A DNA stretch of 64,000 nt from VAZQ01 sp963753575 (lineage in GTDB: Bacteria > Pseudomonadota > Alphaproteobacteria > Rhizobiales > Xanthobacteraceae): contig CAVWCR010000003.1 in the NCBI GenBank assembly GCA_963753575.1, positions 2,480,001 to 2,544,000 of the forward strand, given 5' to 3'. The notes under the pieces were generated by a model that had not been told where the DNA came from, did no database searches, and worked only from the letters and a program-made list of their open reading frames with translations. Positions 43,769 through 52,940 of the stretch are shown here, piece by piece (position 1 is the first letter of the stretch; each line of letters begins with the position of its first letter). The position numbers were made by a program, and so were the translations under genes.

Positions 43769-44182
43769 TCACATCGCGGCGGATCGCGTGCGCCCTGCGC
43801 CGGAGTCCACCTTCACCGTCACCGTCTGTACCTGCCACTGAACATGACCGAGGCTGCGGCGCTCGATCCGGATGGTCAGACGATCCTCGCCGGTGAACCC
43901 CGGCTTGGCCATGTAGGTGAGATATCGGCCCTGGCCCTTCGCCTCGCCATGAATCGGCGGCCGCGTCACTTTCACGACGTAACGGGCGACGTCGCCCTGG
44001 TCGTAACGAAACTTGCAGATCTGGCCCTCGCTTACGTGCAGCTCGTTCGGGCGCACCCGGTCGCAGCCCATCGAGGCAAGCTCGAATTTGCAGCCGCCGA
44101 GCGACAACGCCGCGGCGCCGATGATCGCAAGCGCACCATATCGCATCGCGCGCGCGTAAAATTGCATGGGGACCTGTGGCAT
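43769..44182 (-). CDS. Hypothetical lipoprotein
   Basis: A 137-residue protein with a lipobox (AAALSLGGC) after a short hydrophobic segment. The mature part is beta-rich (GQICKFRYDQGDVARYVVKV, RYLTYMAKPGFTGEDRLTIR) and looks like one immunoglobulin-like or sandwich domain. Three starts are possible (44182, 44167 and 44146); GGAG about 10 bases upstream favours 44182. It converges on the preceding secreted-protein gene. Confidence 0.65.
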   Translation of the reverse strand: MPQVPMQFYARAMRYGALAIIGAAALSLGGCKFELASMGCDRVRPNELHVSEGQICKFRYDQGDVARYVVKVTRPPIHGEAKGQGRYLTYMAKPGFTGEDRLTIRIERRSLGHVQWQVQTVTVKVDSGAGRTRSAAM

Positions 44183-44442
44183 CGCCAAGCGCTCCGAACA
44201 ATGCATCGCATCAAACATCGCTAGGCCATCGAGCCTACGAGTGAGCCGCTAAAATTCGCCCAAGAAAAAGCTGCACTTTGTGGGCCGATTTTTACCGTGT
44301 CGTAACGCTTTCCCGGCCGGCGCCTGTGGCAGTCGTGCCGGCGGGTAAAGTCCGCCGCTCCACCGACTGGCCGCCCTCGTGGGCAGCAACAAAGTGTTCG
44401 CGGGAAAAGGGGAGCGGTCTTTGAATCAACACTCACGCCATG

Positions 44443-44925
44443 TCACGGCACACATTGGCTCCAAAGCCAAGCCAGCGGCGCGCCACACGACAGTGTATAG
44501 TCGATGGGAATAGACATGTTGAGTTGTGCGGCGGGCAATTCAGCGGGCGGTGGCGGAAACGGCTGTGCCTGCCGCACCAATTCAAGCGCCGCATTGTCGA
44601 GCGCCGCAAAGCCGGAGCCGCGCACGATGCGGTTGCTGACGAGATGGCCCCGGCGATCGAGGCTGAACCGGACATGCACCGTGCCTTGCTCGCGGCGCGC
44701 AATGGCTGCGGCCGGATAATTCCTCTTGCTTGCGAGCTTCCGGTAGACTTGCATTTTCCATGCTGCAACGGCAGGAGGGACCGCGGCTCTTGCTTCGCCT
44801 TGGGATGATGCCGCCGCGGCCGACGTTTCCTTGCTCTGACCCTCGGGGACGAGCCCCGTCGATGTGTAGGCCGCAAGCGACAGCAGCAAACACAACAACA
44901 TGCTGTATTTCGGTACCTCTACCAT
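44443..44925 (-). CDS. TonB-family C-terminal domain protein
   Basis: A 160-residue protein with an N-terminal hydrophobic helix (YSMLLCLLLSLAAYTS) and a C-terminal TonB-like domain (RKLASKRNYPAAAIARREQG, HVRFSLDRRGHLVSNRIVRG, ALELVRQAQPFPPPP). The usual Pro-rich spacer is missing, so it is short compared with energy-transducing TonB (about 220-280 residues), and no ExbB/ExbD lies nearby. It may be a divergent TonB or a periplasmic protein using the same fold. Confidence 0.75.
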   Translation of the reverse strand: MVEVPKYSMLLCLLLSLAAYTSTGLVPEGQSKETSAAAASSQGEARAAVPPAVAAWKMQVYRKLASKRNYPAAAIARREQGTVHVRFSLDRRGHLVSNRIVRGSGFAALDNAALELVRQAQPFPPPPAELPAAQLNMSIPIDYTLSCGAPLAWLWSQCVP

Positions 44926-45318
44926 TTGGCCCCACTCCACCCGCCAATGTGGCTGGCCATGCCACACGCGACCATTGCGTGCAATCAGCAACGCGCACAT
45001 TGGGCGGCTGCGTGACTTCGGAGCCACACGCGGATTGATCGCGGGCGAGAGCCATTCCTCCGCGGACACATTCCTCCGCAGACACGTTCCTCCGCAGACA
45101 AATGTGCGCCGTTGGGTAACGCGGATGGCCGCTGCGGCGCTCCTGCTACTTCACACTTGTAGAGATTGAACGCCGCCCTACGTCCGCCCGCGATGTTCGG
45201 ATTGGAGTTCACGAACTCATCGGCGCTTGTCGATGGTGCGGTCTGCGACTGGCCCGGAAGTGCTCGACACGATCGCGAAGGTGACTGTCCTCGTCGCCGT
45301 GGCCGTCGGAGGTGAAGA
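44926..45318. other. Intergenic region with a 16-bp tandem repeat
   Basis: About 390 bases without a gene that I can support. It includes the three-unit repeat at 45054-45101. Frames across it are short and lack a ribosome site. Confidence 0.5.
45054..45101. repeat. 16-bp tandem repeat, three units
   Basis: Three units of ATTCCTCCGCAGACAC type, with one or two changes per unit. Confidence 0.85.
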
Positions 45319-45495
45319 TCAGAAATGCCGTTCGGGGTCTCGCCGAACGGGAAGGATTTCTTGGTCGTCGGGCGCCGTGATCTCCGCGACCAGGAACGTC
45401 AAGGTGCCGACGAACTCGTCGTGCAGCCTCTGGCCTTGTTGCGCGATTGCACTGCCGAGCGCGAGCGCGCAAGCCGCGATCTGCGTGAGCCTCAT
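45319..45495 (-). CDS. Very small secreted protein
   Basis: A 58-residue frame with a signal-like start (MRLTQIAACALALGSAIAQQ) and a 38-residue mature tail (VGTLTFLVAEITAPDDQEIL) ending in Arg/His. GGAGGGAGATC before ATG 45495 is an excellent ribosome site. The protein may once have been longer, since coherent-looking sequence continues in another frame beyond the stop, but I cannot establish that. Confidence 0.5.
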   Translation of the reverse strand: MRLTQIAACALALGSAIAQQGQRLHDEFVGTLTFLVAEITAPDDQEILPVRRDPERHF

Positions 45496-45623
45496 GATCT
45501 CCCTCCCCTTGTCGAGCTTCTGAGCTCTGCGTAGCGTCGGCAACCGCAGCCCATTTTTTGTCGTTTACGCCACAGGGGCTGGAGCTAGACTGCCGCAAAC
45601 GAGTCGCCGATCAAGGACCCAGC

Positions 45624-46256
45624 ATGGCGCGAGCGCCAATTCAGGGAGCGGGCGGTATCGTAGTGCGAGGCGGCGCACGGCCGCTGATCGCGCTCGTCCA
45701 GCGCCGCAAAGACGACGCCTGGGTGCTGCCGAAGGGAAAGCTCAAGCGCAAGGAAGAGCCGATCGCGGCGGCCGAGCGCGAGGTCATCGAGGAGACCGGC
45801 TACGACGTTACGGTGCACGAATTCCTGGGCGCGATCTCCTATAAGGCCGGGCGCAAGCCCAAGCTGGTCGAGTTCTGGCGCATGCAGGCGCTCACCAAGA
45901 CCGGCCGCAAGCTGACACGCGACATCAAGACGATGCAGTGGCTGCCGCTCGACGCCGCGATCGATCGGCTCGCGCTCCCGCTCGAGCGGGTGTTCCTGCG
46001 CAATATTGGCCCGCGTGCGCTTGAGCGAAAGATACCGTCCCTGCCTGAGGCGCCCGTTCGCGAGGCCCACGTTCCCACGACGCCCGTTCCCGCGACGCCC
46101 GTTCCCGCGACGCCCGCTCCGGTGCCGCCGATCACCGCGACGCCCATCACCGCCCCGGACATACCGGCCGAGCCCGACACGCCTGCCGTCGTGATGGCGC
46201 CGGACGACCGCAAGGGTTTCTTCCAGCGCATCCTGGGCGCGTTCCGTCGGGCTTGA
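45624..46256 (+). CDS. NUDIX hydrolase with a Pro/Thr/Ala repeat tail
   Basis: A 210-residue protein. The NUDIX box GKLKRKEEPIAAAEREVIEE followed by TGYDV is intact (Gx5Ex7REUxEExGU), so it should hydrolyse a nucleoside diphosphate-linked substrate; the exact one is unknown. A low-complexity tail of about 50 residues follows (HVPTTPVPATPVPATPAPVP and on), coded by a 15-bp repeat, and the protein ends with a basic helix (DDRKGFFQRILGAFRRA) that could bind a membrane or partner. Start at ATG 45624 after AAGGACCCAGC. Confidence 0.88.
   Translation: MARAPIQGAGGIVVRGGARPLIALVQRRKDDAWVLPKGKLKRKEEPIAAAEREVIEETGYDVTVHEFLGAISYKAGRKPKLVEFWRMQALTKTGRKLTRDIKTMQWLPLDAAIDRLALPLERVFLRNIGPRALERKIPSLPEAPVREAHVPTTPVPATPVPATPAPVPPITATPITAPDIPAEPDTPAVVMAPDDRKGFFQRILGAFRRA
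46051..46125. repeat. 15-bp in-frame tandem repeat within the NUDIX gene
   Basis: Five degenerate units of CGCCCGTTCCCGCGA, each coding for about five residues of the T-P-V-P-A type. Units three and four are identical. Whole-unit changes in copy number would keep the frame. Confidence 0.85.
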
Positions 46257-46289
46257 TTGGCAAGCGCGCGAACAAGGAACGGGGCGAGC

Positions 46290-46499
46290 ATGATCGATGA
46301 CGAGCGCGCCATTCGCGCTTGGTCCTTGGCGATTTCGCCTACCTGCGCAGCCACATTGCGCTGACGATCACGCTGCCCGGCGGCGATGCAGCGCTCAGGC
46401 GATACGCTGACGATCCTGCGCAAGGGATCCGACGGGTGCTGGCGGCTCACACGCGACGCCAATCTCCTCAGCAAGGTCGAAACGCCGGGGCAGACTTGA
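46290..46499 (+). pseudogene. SnoaL/DUF4440-like remnant with internal deletion and frameshift
   Basis: The start MIDDERAIRA (ATG 46290) is the typical N-terminus of SnoaL-like proteins. About 60 residues are then missing, and the frame jumps to LGDFAYLRSHIALTITLPGG, then shifts again to SGDTLTILRKGSDGCWRLTR and DANLLSKV, ending at TGA 46497-46499. The order and spacing of these pieces match the family's C-terminal half, so this is a decayed gene. At least one deletion and one frameshift are required. Confidence 0.75.
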
Positions 46500-46660
46500 T
46501 TCAGCGAGGCCCAGGATTTCAGCAAGGCCAGGCGCCTTCTCGCGGCAATCGGCCGCGCGCCGTGCTCCTGCGTCCGAGGTTATGGTTTCTCCGCTCGAAA
46601 CTGCAACTGGCCAACAGGCTCTACGCCCTGGCCAGGATTTCAACACCGGGAGGAGACGTC

Positions 46661-47269
46661 ATGACACGTCTGTCAGGCATTACCTCGGCGCTCGCGCTCG
46701 CTGGCGCCGCCGCACTCTGCGTCAACGCCTCGGCCCAGACCGGCCCAGGCTGGACCCCGTTGTTCGACGGCAAGACGCTGAATGGCTGGACGTCCGTCGG
46801 CAACGGCAACTGGCGCGTCGAGGATGGCGCGATCGTCGCCGACAAGTCGACCGCCTCCATAGGCAGCGCTGGCGGCCACCTTGTCAGCAAGAACTCATAC
46901 AAGAACTTCCAGGTCTACGCCGAGTTCTGGGCGGACGAGGAAGCCAACAGCGGCATCTTCCTGCGCTGCAAAGACCCCAAGACCATCGGGGCCAGGAATT
47001 GCTACGAGGTGAACATTTTCGACAAGCGGCCGGATCCGAGCTACGGCACCGGCGCGATCGTCTATGTCGCCGAGGTGAGCCCGATGCCCAAGGCCGCCGG
47101 CAAGTGGAACACCTACGAGATTACGGCCGACAAGCGGCATCTCGTCATCACGCTCAACGGGCAGAAGACCGTCGACGTCAGCAACGGCATGTTCACGGAG
47201 GGACACCTCGCGCTGCAATACGGCAAGGGCGTCATCAAGTTCCGCAAGGTCGCGCTCAAGTCGCTCTGA
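46661..47269 (+). CDS. DUF1080 family secreted protein (3-keto-disaccharide hydrolase-like)
   Basis: A 202-residue protein with a signal peptide (ALALAGAAALCVNASAQT) and the DUF1080 sandwich: WTPLFDGKTLNGWTSVGNGN, NSGIFLRCKDP, NCYEVNIFDKRPDPSYGTGA, and EGHLALQYGKGVIKFRKVAL. The family includes 3-keto-glycoside hydrolases and similar secreted glycan-active proteins, so a sugar substrate is likely. ATG 46661 follows GGGAGGAGACGTC. Confidence 0.88.
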   Translation: MTRLSGITSALALAGAAALCVNASAQTGPGWTPLFDGKTLNGWTSVGNGNWRVEDGAIVADKSTASIGSAGGHLVSKNSYKNFQVYAEFWADEEANSGIFLRCKDPKTIGARNCYEVNIFDKRPDPSYGTGAIVYVAEVSPMPKAAGKWNTYEITADKRHLVITLNGQKTVDVSNGMFTEGHLALQYGKGVIKFRKVALKSL

Positions 47270-47366
47270 CGCCGCGCCCTGATTGAGCACGCAGGCCGCG
47301 CGTTGCGCGGCCTGCAGCTGCGCACGCCCGCCGACACGCACGCCGGTGTGCCGCCCGCCCACCGGC

Positions 47367-48021
47367 TCAGCCCTGACGACCGTCCTCACATCGCGTCCGG
47401 CGCAGATCCTCGAGCCGGGCGATCATGGCTTTCGGCAGGTGCCGCGCCCGCGCAATGTCGACGGCATCGCGGCCGCGCGGATCTCTGATCGAGGGATCGG
47501 CGCCGGCTTTGATCAGCAGGTCGAGAGACTTCAGGCGCTTGAGCCGCGCAGCGTAAAAGATCGGCGTCTCACCGTGCGCTTGCAGATTGAGTTGCGGCTT
47601 CGCCTGCAGGAGCACTCGACACAATACCTCGTCATCGCGCCACACAGCCGCCCAGAGCGAGTAGCTCGCATCGGCTCCGCGTTTGAGAAGAGACCGAACC
47701 AGCGGCAGGTTTTCTCCGCGCGAGCGCATACCAGACCGGCGTCGCCCGGAAGTCGCCCTCCTCCTCGTCCATCGGCACCTCCGCTTCCAGCGGCGCGCCG
47801 GCTGCGAGCAGCGCGGCAACGGTGCGGATTCCATTGGGCTCGCCAAGCTTGCCGCGGGCGGCCTTCACGGCGCAGGCAAGATGTAGCGCCATGCGCCCGC
47901 GCGAATCGCTCGCCGTGACGAGTGCCGGCACCACCTTGAGGATCGCCTTGACCGCAGCGGCATCCCAGCACTTGGCGGCGTCGAATAACGCGGTTTTTGA
48001 CGGCGCTCGCAGATCCTTCAC
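47367..48021 (-). pseudogene. Ankyrin-repeat gene interrupted by a frameshift
   Basis: From GTG 48021 (GGAG 8 bases upstream) the protein reads VKDLRAPSKTALFDAAKCWD, with LVTASDSRGRMALHLACAVK, ending in the first frame after VWYALAR. It continues in the next frame as GENLPLVRSLLKRGADASYS, LNLQAHGETPIFYAARLKRL and KSLDLLIKAGADPSIRDPRG to the stop at 47367. One lost base near 47721 joins both parts into an ankyrin protein of about 218 residues with four to five repeats. It may be a true frameshift or a consensus error. Confidence 0.8.
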
Positions 48022-48076
48022 AATGAAACTCCAGGAGCGCCGGGGTATCCGCCTCCGTAGCGGAACCGCAAGCGCG

Positions 48077-48484
48077 CTAACTCTGCTTCTCGAACTTCGG
48101 GATCGAGCCGATCTCGCCGAGCCAGCCCTGTTGTGAGCGGCACCAGATCTGCCGTTTCGGCACGAGCTGATTGCGCTGGCGCACCGTGCCGACGCGGATG
48201 TTGTAGACCTTCGGCCCGTCGCCGGCCGCGGTCGCATAGATCGCAGATCCGCAGCGCGGGCAGAAGCCCTGCGCGCGCTTGGCGCCGCTCTCGCCGGTCT
48301 TCACATAGACGGCCGGCTCGCCCGAAAGGAGACGGAAGGCGTGATCCGGCGCCGGGATCGAGGTGCGGAACGCGGTGCCCGAGAGCGTCTGGCAGTCGGC
48401 GCAGTGACAGATCGAGACCTTGTCCGGGTCAGCCTCGGCCTCATAGGTAATGTAACCGCAGTGGCAGCCGCCATCGATCTTCAT
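48077..48484 (-). CDS. GFA-type zinc-binding protein
   Basis: A 135-residue member of the glutathione-dependent formaldehyde-activating (GFA, PF04828) fold. The zinc cysteines are complete: GGCHCGYITYEAEAD (CxC), ICHCADCQTLSGTAF (CxCxxC) and GFCPRCGSAIY (CxxC). Many family members are not formaldehyde-active, so the reaction is left open. ATG 48484 is the family start. Confidence 0.9.
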   Translation of the reverse strand: MKIDGGCHCGYITYEAEADPDKVSICHCADCQTLSGTAFRTSIPAPDHAFRLLSGEPAVYVKTGESGAKRAQGFCPRCGSAIYATAAGDGPKVYNIRVGTVRQRNQLVPKRQIWCRSQQGWLGEIGSIPKFEKQS

Positions 48485-48746
48485 GCCCGCACTCCCATGA
48501 TTGTGACGCCAAGGTAGCGCGTTTTCGTCGCGGCCAGCGAAATCCTCGCCATCTCCGCCGAAATCAACGCCCATTCAGGCTTTTTCAACCAATTTCGGGC
48601 CAATTCGAGGTTCCCGAGGTCTGTGAATTACCAAAATTCCGACAAAATAGTTGTGCTTTTAGTGTAGATTGGATGGGGGCCTCACCAGTAGCCTTCGGGT
48701 GATACTGTCCTGGCCGGCGCTTGCCGACCGTCTCAAGGAGATCAGC

Positions 48747-49064
48747 ATGAAGAAAGCTCTGACTGCCCTGACAGCGGCTGCGATCGTCGCCGGAACACTG
48801 GCTGCGACCGCAACCGGCGCAGACGCCCAATGGCGTCGCCACCGCTGGGGGCCGGCCGCGGCGATCGGCGCCATTGTGGGCGGCACCATCATCGCAGGCG
48901 CGATCCTCGCGTCACGGCCGCGCGGCTACGTGGTCTACGAAGATTATGGTCAGCCGGTCTACGGCCCGGGCTGCTATTGGGCATCTCAGCCGGTCTATGA
49001 CCGCAGGGGCAATGTGGTTGGATACACCGGCCGGCCGGTGCAGATCTGCCCTGGCTATCGCTGA
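48747..49064 (+). CDS. Small secreted protein with Gly-rich helix
   Basis: A 105-residue protein with a signal peptide (KKALTALTAAAIVAGTLAAT, cleavage near GADAQ), a Gly/Ala/Ile-rich hydrophobic segment (AAAIGAIVGGTIIAGAILAS) and a Tyr/Pro-rich C-terminus with two cysteines (GPGCYWASQPVYDRRGNVVG, QICPGYR). This layout is common in Rhizobiales exported proteins of unknown role. AAGGAGATCAGC precedes the ATG. Confidence 0.8.
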   Translation: MKKALTALTAAAIVAGTLAATATGADAQWRRHRWGPAAAIGAIVGGTIIAGAILASRPRGYVVYEDYGQPVYGPGCYWASQPVYDRRGNVVGYTGRPVQICPGYR

Positions 49065-49145
49065 GATCGGCGCGAGCCAAGCCGCAAAGTTCGCGATGTT
49101 GATGCCCGGCGGCACACCAGTGCCGCCGGGTTTCATTTGGGCGAC

Positions 49146-50426
49146 TCAGTTCCCGCCGTACTTGTGCTGCATGTGCTCGAGCACCGCCATCGTCGGCCAG
49201 CAATCGACCTTCAGGCGGTTGGCTTTCTGATAGGCGCCCAGCGCTGAGCGCGTGAGCATGCCGGCCTTGCCGTCGATCTTGTCCTTGTAGAGGCCAAGCC
49301 GAGCCAGCATTCGTTGCATGGTCTCGACTTGCCGGGTCCGGAGCTGAGCCTCCTTGCTCCAAGGCGTCTCGAAACCGCGCGGATCGCTGATGCGGTCGCT
49401 GAGATGACCGACAAACAGGACGTAGAGATCGGAGAAATTGTAGTCCTTGATCACGTAGTAGTTCTTGAGCGTGAGAAAGGACGGGCCGTAGGTGCCTTCC
49501 GGCTGCAGCAGCGAGGCCGGCGCGCTCATCTCCGCGAGAGTCGGGTGGCGGCCCTGCAGCGGGACATAACCGTGCTGGATCCACTCGCCGAGCGGCATGG
49601 TGTGCTCCGGCGTGCCGATGGTGCAGTCGACATTGCGCGGCGCACGCACCTCATAGGCCCAGCGGATGCCGCGCTGCCAGCCCTTGCCGACGAGCTGCGC
49701 CGCCGCCGAGGCGAGCGCATCCGGCACCGATTTCCAGATGTCCTTCTTGCCGTCGCCGTCGAAGTCGACCGCATACTTGTAGAACTCTGATGGCAGAAAC
49801 TGCGTGAGCCCCATCGCGCCGCCCCAGGAGCTGCGCATCTCGGCATGACTAATGTGGCCCTCCTCCAGCATCTTGAAGGCGTAGAGGAGCTCCTGCCGGA
49901 ACATGTCCTTGCGGCGGCCGTAGTAGGCCTGCGTGGCCAAAACCGTGATGCCGTTCTTCGGCAGCCGATAGCCTCCGAACGCGGTCTCGCGGCCCCAGAT
50001 CGCGAGCACCACGTTTCCCGGAACGCCGAACTTCTGCTCGATCGCGGCAAGCGTCCTGTGGTGATCGGCCGCGAGCTTCTTGCCCTGCGCGGCGAGCCGC
50101 GCGATCGTCGTCTCGCGCACGTAATCGGCGGGCGTCTGCACGAATTCCGCCTGCGCGGGAGGCGACGTCTTGCGGCCCGGGATGTCGAGATCAGGCAGCG
50201 AGAGGTCGGGCTCGAGCCGATGCGTCGCCGAGGTGAAGGTCTTGCGCGAGACGCCCATCCGCTGCACATCGGGCCATAGCCCCTCCAGCCATTTGGAGAA
50301 GGCCGGGTCGGGCGCTGCTCGCGCCGGCAGCGGCGCGACCGCGGCAAGCTCGACCGCGGCAAGGCCGATCGCGCCCAGCAGGAGGCCTAGCGAGACGCAG
50401 AACGGTGCGGTCAGTCGTGCTCTCAT
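49146..50426 (-). CDS. Membrane-bound-type lytic murein transglycosylase (MltB/SLT_2)
   Basis: A 426-residue exported enzyme that cleaves peptidoglycan glycan strands by intramolecular transglycosylation. The catalytic Glu is in LAIWGRETAFGGYRLPKNG; other family motifs are RSSWGGAMGLTQFLPSEFYK and AVDFDGDGKKDIWKSVPDAL. A C-terminal peptidoglycan-binding domain follows (MLARLGLYKDKIDGKAGMLT, RSALGAYQKANRL). The signal peptide is at 1-38 without a lipobox Cys, unlike E. coli MltB. The start is ATG 50426; the frame reaches 50474. Confidence 0.92.
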   Translation of the reverse strand: MRARLTAPFCVSLGLLLGAIGLAAVELAAVAPLPARAAPDPAFSKWLEGLWPDVQRMGVSRKTFTSATHRLEPDLSLPDLDIPGRKTSPPAQAEFVQTPADYVRETTIARLAAQGKKLAADHHRTLAAIEQKFGVPGNVVLAIWGRETAFGGYRLPKNGITVLATQAYYGRRKDMFRQELLYAFKMLEEGHISHAEMRSSWGGAMGLTQFLPSEFYKYAVDFDGDGKKDIWKSVPDALASAAAQLVGKGWQRGIRWAYEVRAPRNVDCTIGTPEHTMPLGEWIQHGYVPLQGRHPTLAEMSAPASLLQPEGTYGPSFLTLKNYYVIKDYNFSDLYVLFVGHLSDRISDPRGFETPWSKEAQLRTRQVETMQRMLARLGLYKDKIDGKAGMLTRSALGAYQKANRLKVDCWPTMAVLEHMQHKYGGN

Positions 50427-50517
50427 GGTCCCGACTCTCTCGGCGAAAACCGGCGCAAGTGAGGTCGACATCATGCCGTGATTCGGCCGCCCCCTGCGCT
50501 AACACACGTTGCCGCGG

Positions 50518-51288
50518 CTAGCGAACCGCGACAATGAACAGCCGCGGGAACTTGAGCAGCACCTTGCCGTCATAACGCGCCGGGTAGGCCTTGGCGATCC
50601 GGGCGGTGTAGTCGAGAACGAAAGCGTCCCGCGCCGCGACATCGAGCGCATCGATAAACGGCCGCAGCGCCGAGCCCTTGAACCATTCGACGATCCCCTC
50701 GGGCCCGGCCATCACGTGATTGTAGTGAATGTGCCAGACGTCGAGATGGCTGCAGAGCGGCCGCAGCAGATCGTAATAGCCCCCTGGCGTCGGCAAATCG
50801 CCGCGCGCGGCGTGTTCGAGCGCCGGGTGCCCCGCATAGGGCCCGCGCTGCGCCACCTCACGCATCAATGCAAGCGCCGGCTCGTTGGTGTTGTCCGGCA
50901 TCTGCACGGCGAGCACGCCGCCTTCAGGCAGTGTCCTGAGGAGCCGCGCCAGCACCGCCGGATGGTCTGGCACCCATTGAAACACCGCGTTGCCAAACAG
51001 GAGGTCGGTCTGCTCCGGCGGGCTCCAGGTGGAGAGATCACCTTGCACGAAGGTGCGGCCAGGCAGCCGCTCGCGCGCCTGCCGCAGCATGTCGGGCGAG
51101 GAATCGAGCCCGATCACCTCGGCCTGCGGAAACCGCTCGACGAGCAACTCGGTGGAATTGCCCGGCCCGCAACCGAGATCGAACACGCGCGCGGCGCGAT
51201 CGAGCGGCACCTGCGCGAGCAGATCGCGTGAGGGCCGCGTGCGGTCGTCCTCGAACTTGAGATATTGGCGGGCGGACCAGTCGTTCAT
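50518..51288 (-). CDS. tam: Trans-aconitate 2-methyltransferase
   Basis: A 256-residue SAM methyltransferase of the Tam family, which methylates trans-aconitate, an inhibitor of aconitase. The SAM motif is VFDLGCGPGNSTELL, and the start MNDWSARQYLKFEDDRTRPS and FGNAVFQWVPDHPAVL are characteristic. It overlaps the ettA stop by one base (TGATG), so it is co-translated with that gene. Confidence 0.92.
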   Translation of the reverse strand: MNDWSARQYLKFEDDRTRPSRDLLAQVPLDRAARVFDLGCGPGNSTELLVERFPQAEVIGLDSSPDMLRQARERLPGRTFVQGDLSTWSPPEQTDLLFGNAVFQWVPDHPAVLARLLRTLPEGGVLAVQMPDNTNEPALALMREVAQRGPYAGHPALEHAARGDLPTPGGYYDLLRPLCSHLDVWHIHYNHVMAGPEGIVEWFKGSALRPFIDALDVAARDAFVLDYTARIAKAYPARYDGKVLLKFPRLFIVAVR

Positions 51289-52940
51289 CAGCGCGAAAAC
51301 TTCTTGTACTTGATCCGGTGCGGGATCACCGAATCCGTGCCCAGGCGGCGCATCTTGTCGGCCTCGTAGTCCTGGAAGTTGCCCTCGAACCATTCGACGT
51401 GGCTCTCGCCCTCGAAGGCGAGGATATGAGTGGCGATGCGGTCAAGGAACCAGCGATCGTGGCTGATGATCACGGCGCAGCCGGCAAAGTCTTCCAATGC
51501 CTCCTCGAGCGCGCGCAGCGTATCGACGTCGAGATCGTTGGTGGGCTCGTCGAGGAGGAGCACATTGGCGCCCGACTTGAGCATCTTGGCGAGATGCACG
51601 CGATTCCTCTCGCCGCCCGAGAGCTGGCCCACCTTCTTCTGTTGATCGGCGCCCTTGAAGTTGAACGCCGAGCAATAGGCGCGCGAGTTCATCTCACGCT
51701 TGCCCAGAAGGATGATGTCATTGCCGCCGGAGATTTCCTCCCAGACATTCTTCTTGCCGTCGAGCGTGTCGCGCGACTGGTCGACATAGCCGAGGTGCAC
51801 CAACTCGCCGACCGTGATGGTGCCCTTGTCGGGCTTCTCCTGGCCGGTGATCATACGAAATAGCGTGGTCTTGCCGGCGCCGTTCGGGCCGATCACGCCC
51901 ACGATGCCGCCAGGCGGCAGCTTGAAGGTGAGGTCATCGATCAGGAGGTTGTCGCCGAAGGCCTTGGTCAGGTCCTCGAAGTCGACCACGTTCTGGCCAA
52001 GCCGCTCGGCCACCGGGATGACGATCTGGGCGGACTGGGTCTGCTTCTCGGCCGCCTGCTTCACCAGTTCCTCGTAGCGCTGGTAGCGCGCCTTCGACTT
52101 GGCCTGGCGGGCACGCGGCGAGGCTGCGATCCATTCCTGCTCGCGCGCGAGCGTACGCTGACGCGCCTCCTCCTCGCGGCCTTCCTGCGCGAGTCGCTTC
52201 TGCTTCTGCGCCAGCCAGGCGGTGTAGTTGCCCTCGTAGGGAATGCCGCGGCCGCGGTCGAGCTCCAGGATCCAGCCGGTGACATTGTCGAGGAAGTAGC
52301 GGTCGTGGGTGACGATCAGGATCGCGCCCGGATATTCGCGCAGGTGCCCTTCGAGCCAGTGCACGGATTCGGCGTCGAGATGGTTGGTGGGCTCGTCCAG
52401 GAGGAGCAGCTCCGGCTGCTCCAGGAGCAGCCGGCAGAGCGCGACCCGGCGCCGCTCGCCGCCCGAGAGCTTCTCCACGTCGGCATCGTCGGGCGGACAG
52501 CGCAGCGCGTCCATTGCCTGGTCGACCTTGGAATCGAGATCCCACAGCCCCTTGGCCTCGATCTCGTCCTGCAGCTTGGTCATCTCGTCGGCGGTCTCGT
52601 CCGAGTAATTGACAGCAAGCTCGTTGTAGCGGTCAAGGATCGCCTTCTGCGCCGCCACCCCTTCCATGACGTTCTCGCGCACCGACTTGTCGGCATCGAG
52701 CTGCGGCTCCTGCTGCAGGTAGCCCACCCGCGCCCCTTCGGCCGCCCAGGCCTCGCCGTTATATTCCTTGTCGAGACCCGCCATGATCCGCAGCAGCGTC
52801 GATTTGCCGGCGCCGTTGACGCCGAGCACGCCGATCTTGGCGTCCGGGTAGAACTGCAGGTGAACGTTCTCCAGGACCTTCCGATTGCCCGGGTAGACCT
52901 TGGTCAGCCCCTGCATGTGATAGATGAATTGACGGGCCAT
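51288..52940 (-). CDS. ettA: Energy-dependent translational throttle protein (ABC-F)
   Basis: A 550-residue ABC-F ATPase that binds the ribosomal E site and gates the first peptide bond according to ATP/ADP ratio. Two ABC domains are intact: Walker A GVNGAGKST and GPNGAGKTT, signatures LSGGERRRVALCRLLL and LSGGERNRVHLAKMLK, Walker B ELLLLDEPTNHLDAES and NVLLLDEPTNDLD. The inter-domain linker (charged, RQRTLAREQEWIAASPRARQ) is present. No membrane segment. Start at ATG 52940 (MARQFIYHMQGLTKVYPG). Confidence 0.96.
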   Translation of the reverse strand: MARQFIYHMQGLTKVYPGNRKVLENVHLQFYPDAKIGVLGVNGAGKSTLLRIMAGLDKEYNGEAWAAEGARVGYLQQEPQLDADKSVRENVMEGVAAQKAILDRYNELAVNYSDETADEMTKLQDEIEAKGLWDLDSKVDQAMDALRCPPDDADVEKLSGGERRRVALCRLLLEQPELLLLDEPTNHLDAESVHWLEGHLREYPGAILIVTHDRYFLDNVTGWILELDRGRGIPYEGNYTAWLAQKQKRLAQEGREEEARQRTLAREQEWIAASPRARQAKSKARYQRYEELVKQAAEKQTQSAQIVIPVAERLGQNVVDFEDLTKAFGDNLLIDDLTFKLPPGGIVGVIGPNGAGKTTLFRMITGQEKPDKGTITVGELVHLGYVDQSRDTLDGKKNVWEEISGGNDIILLGKREMNSRAYCSAFNFKGADQQKKVGQLSGGERNRVHLAKMLKSGANVLLLDEPTNDLDVDTLRALEEALEDFAGCAVIISHDRWFLDRIATHILAFEGESHVEWFEGNFQDYEADKMRRLGTDSVIPHRIKYKKFSR

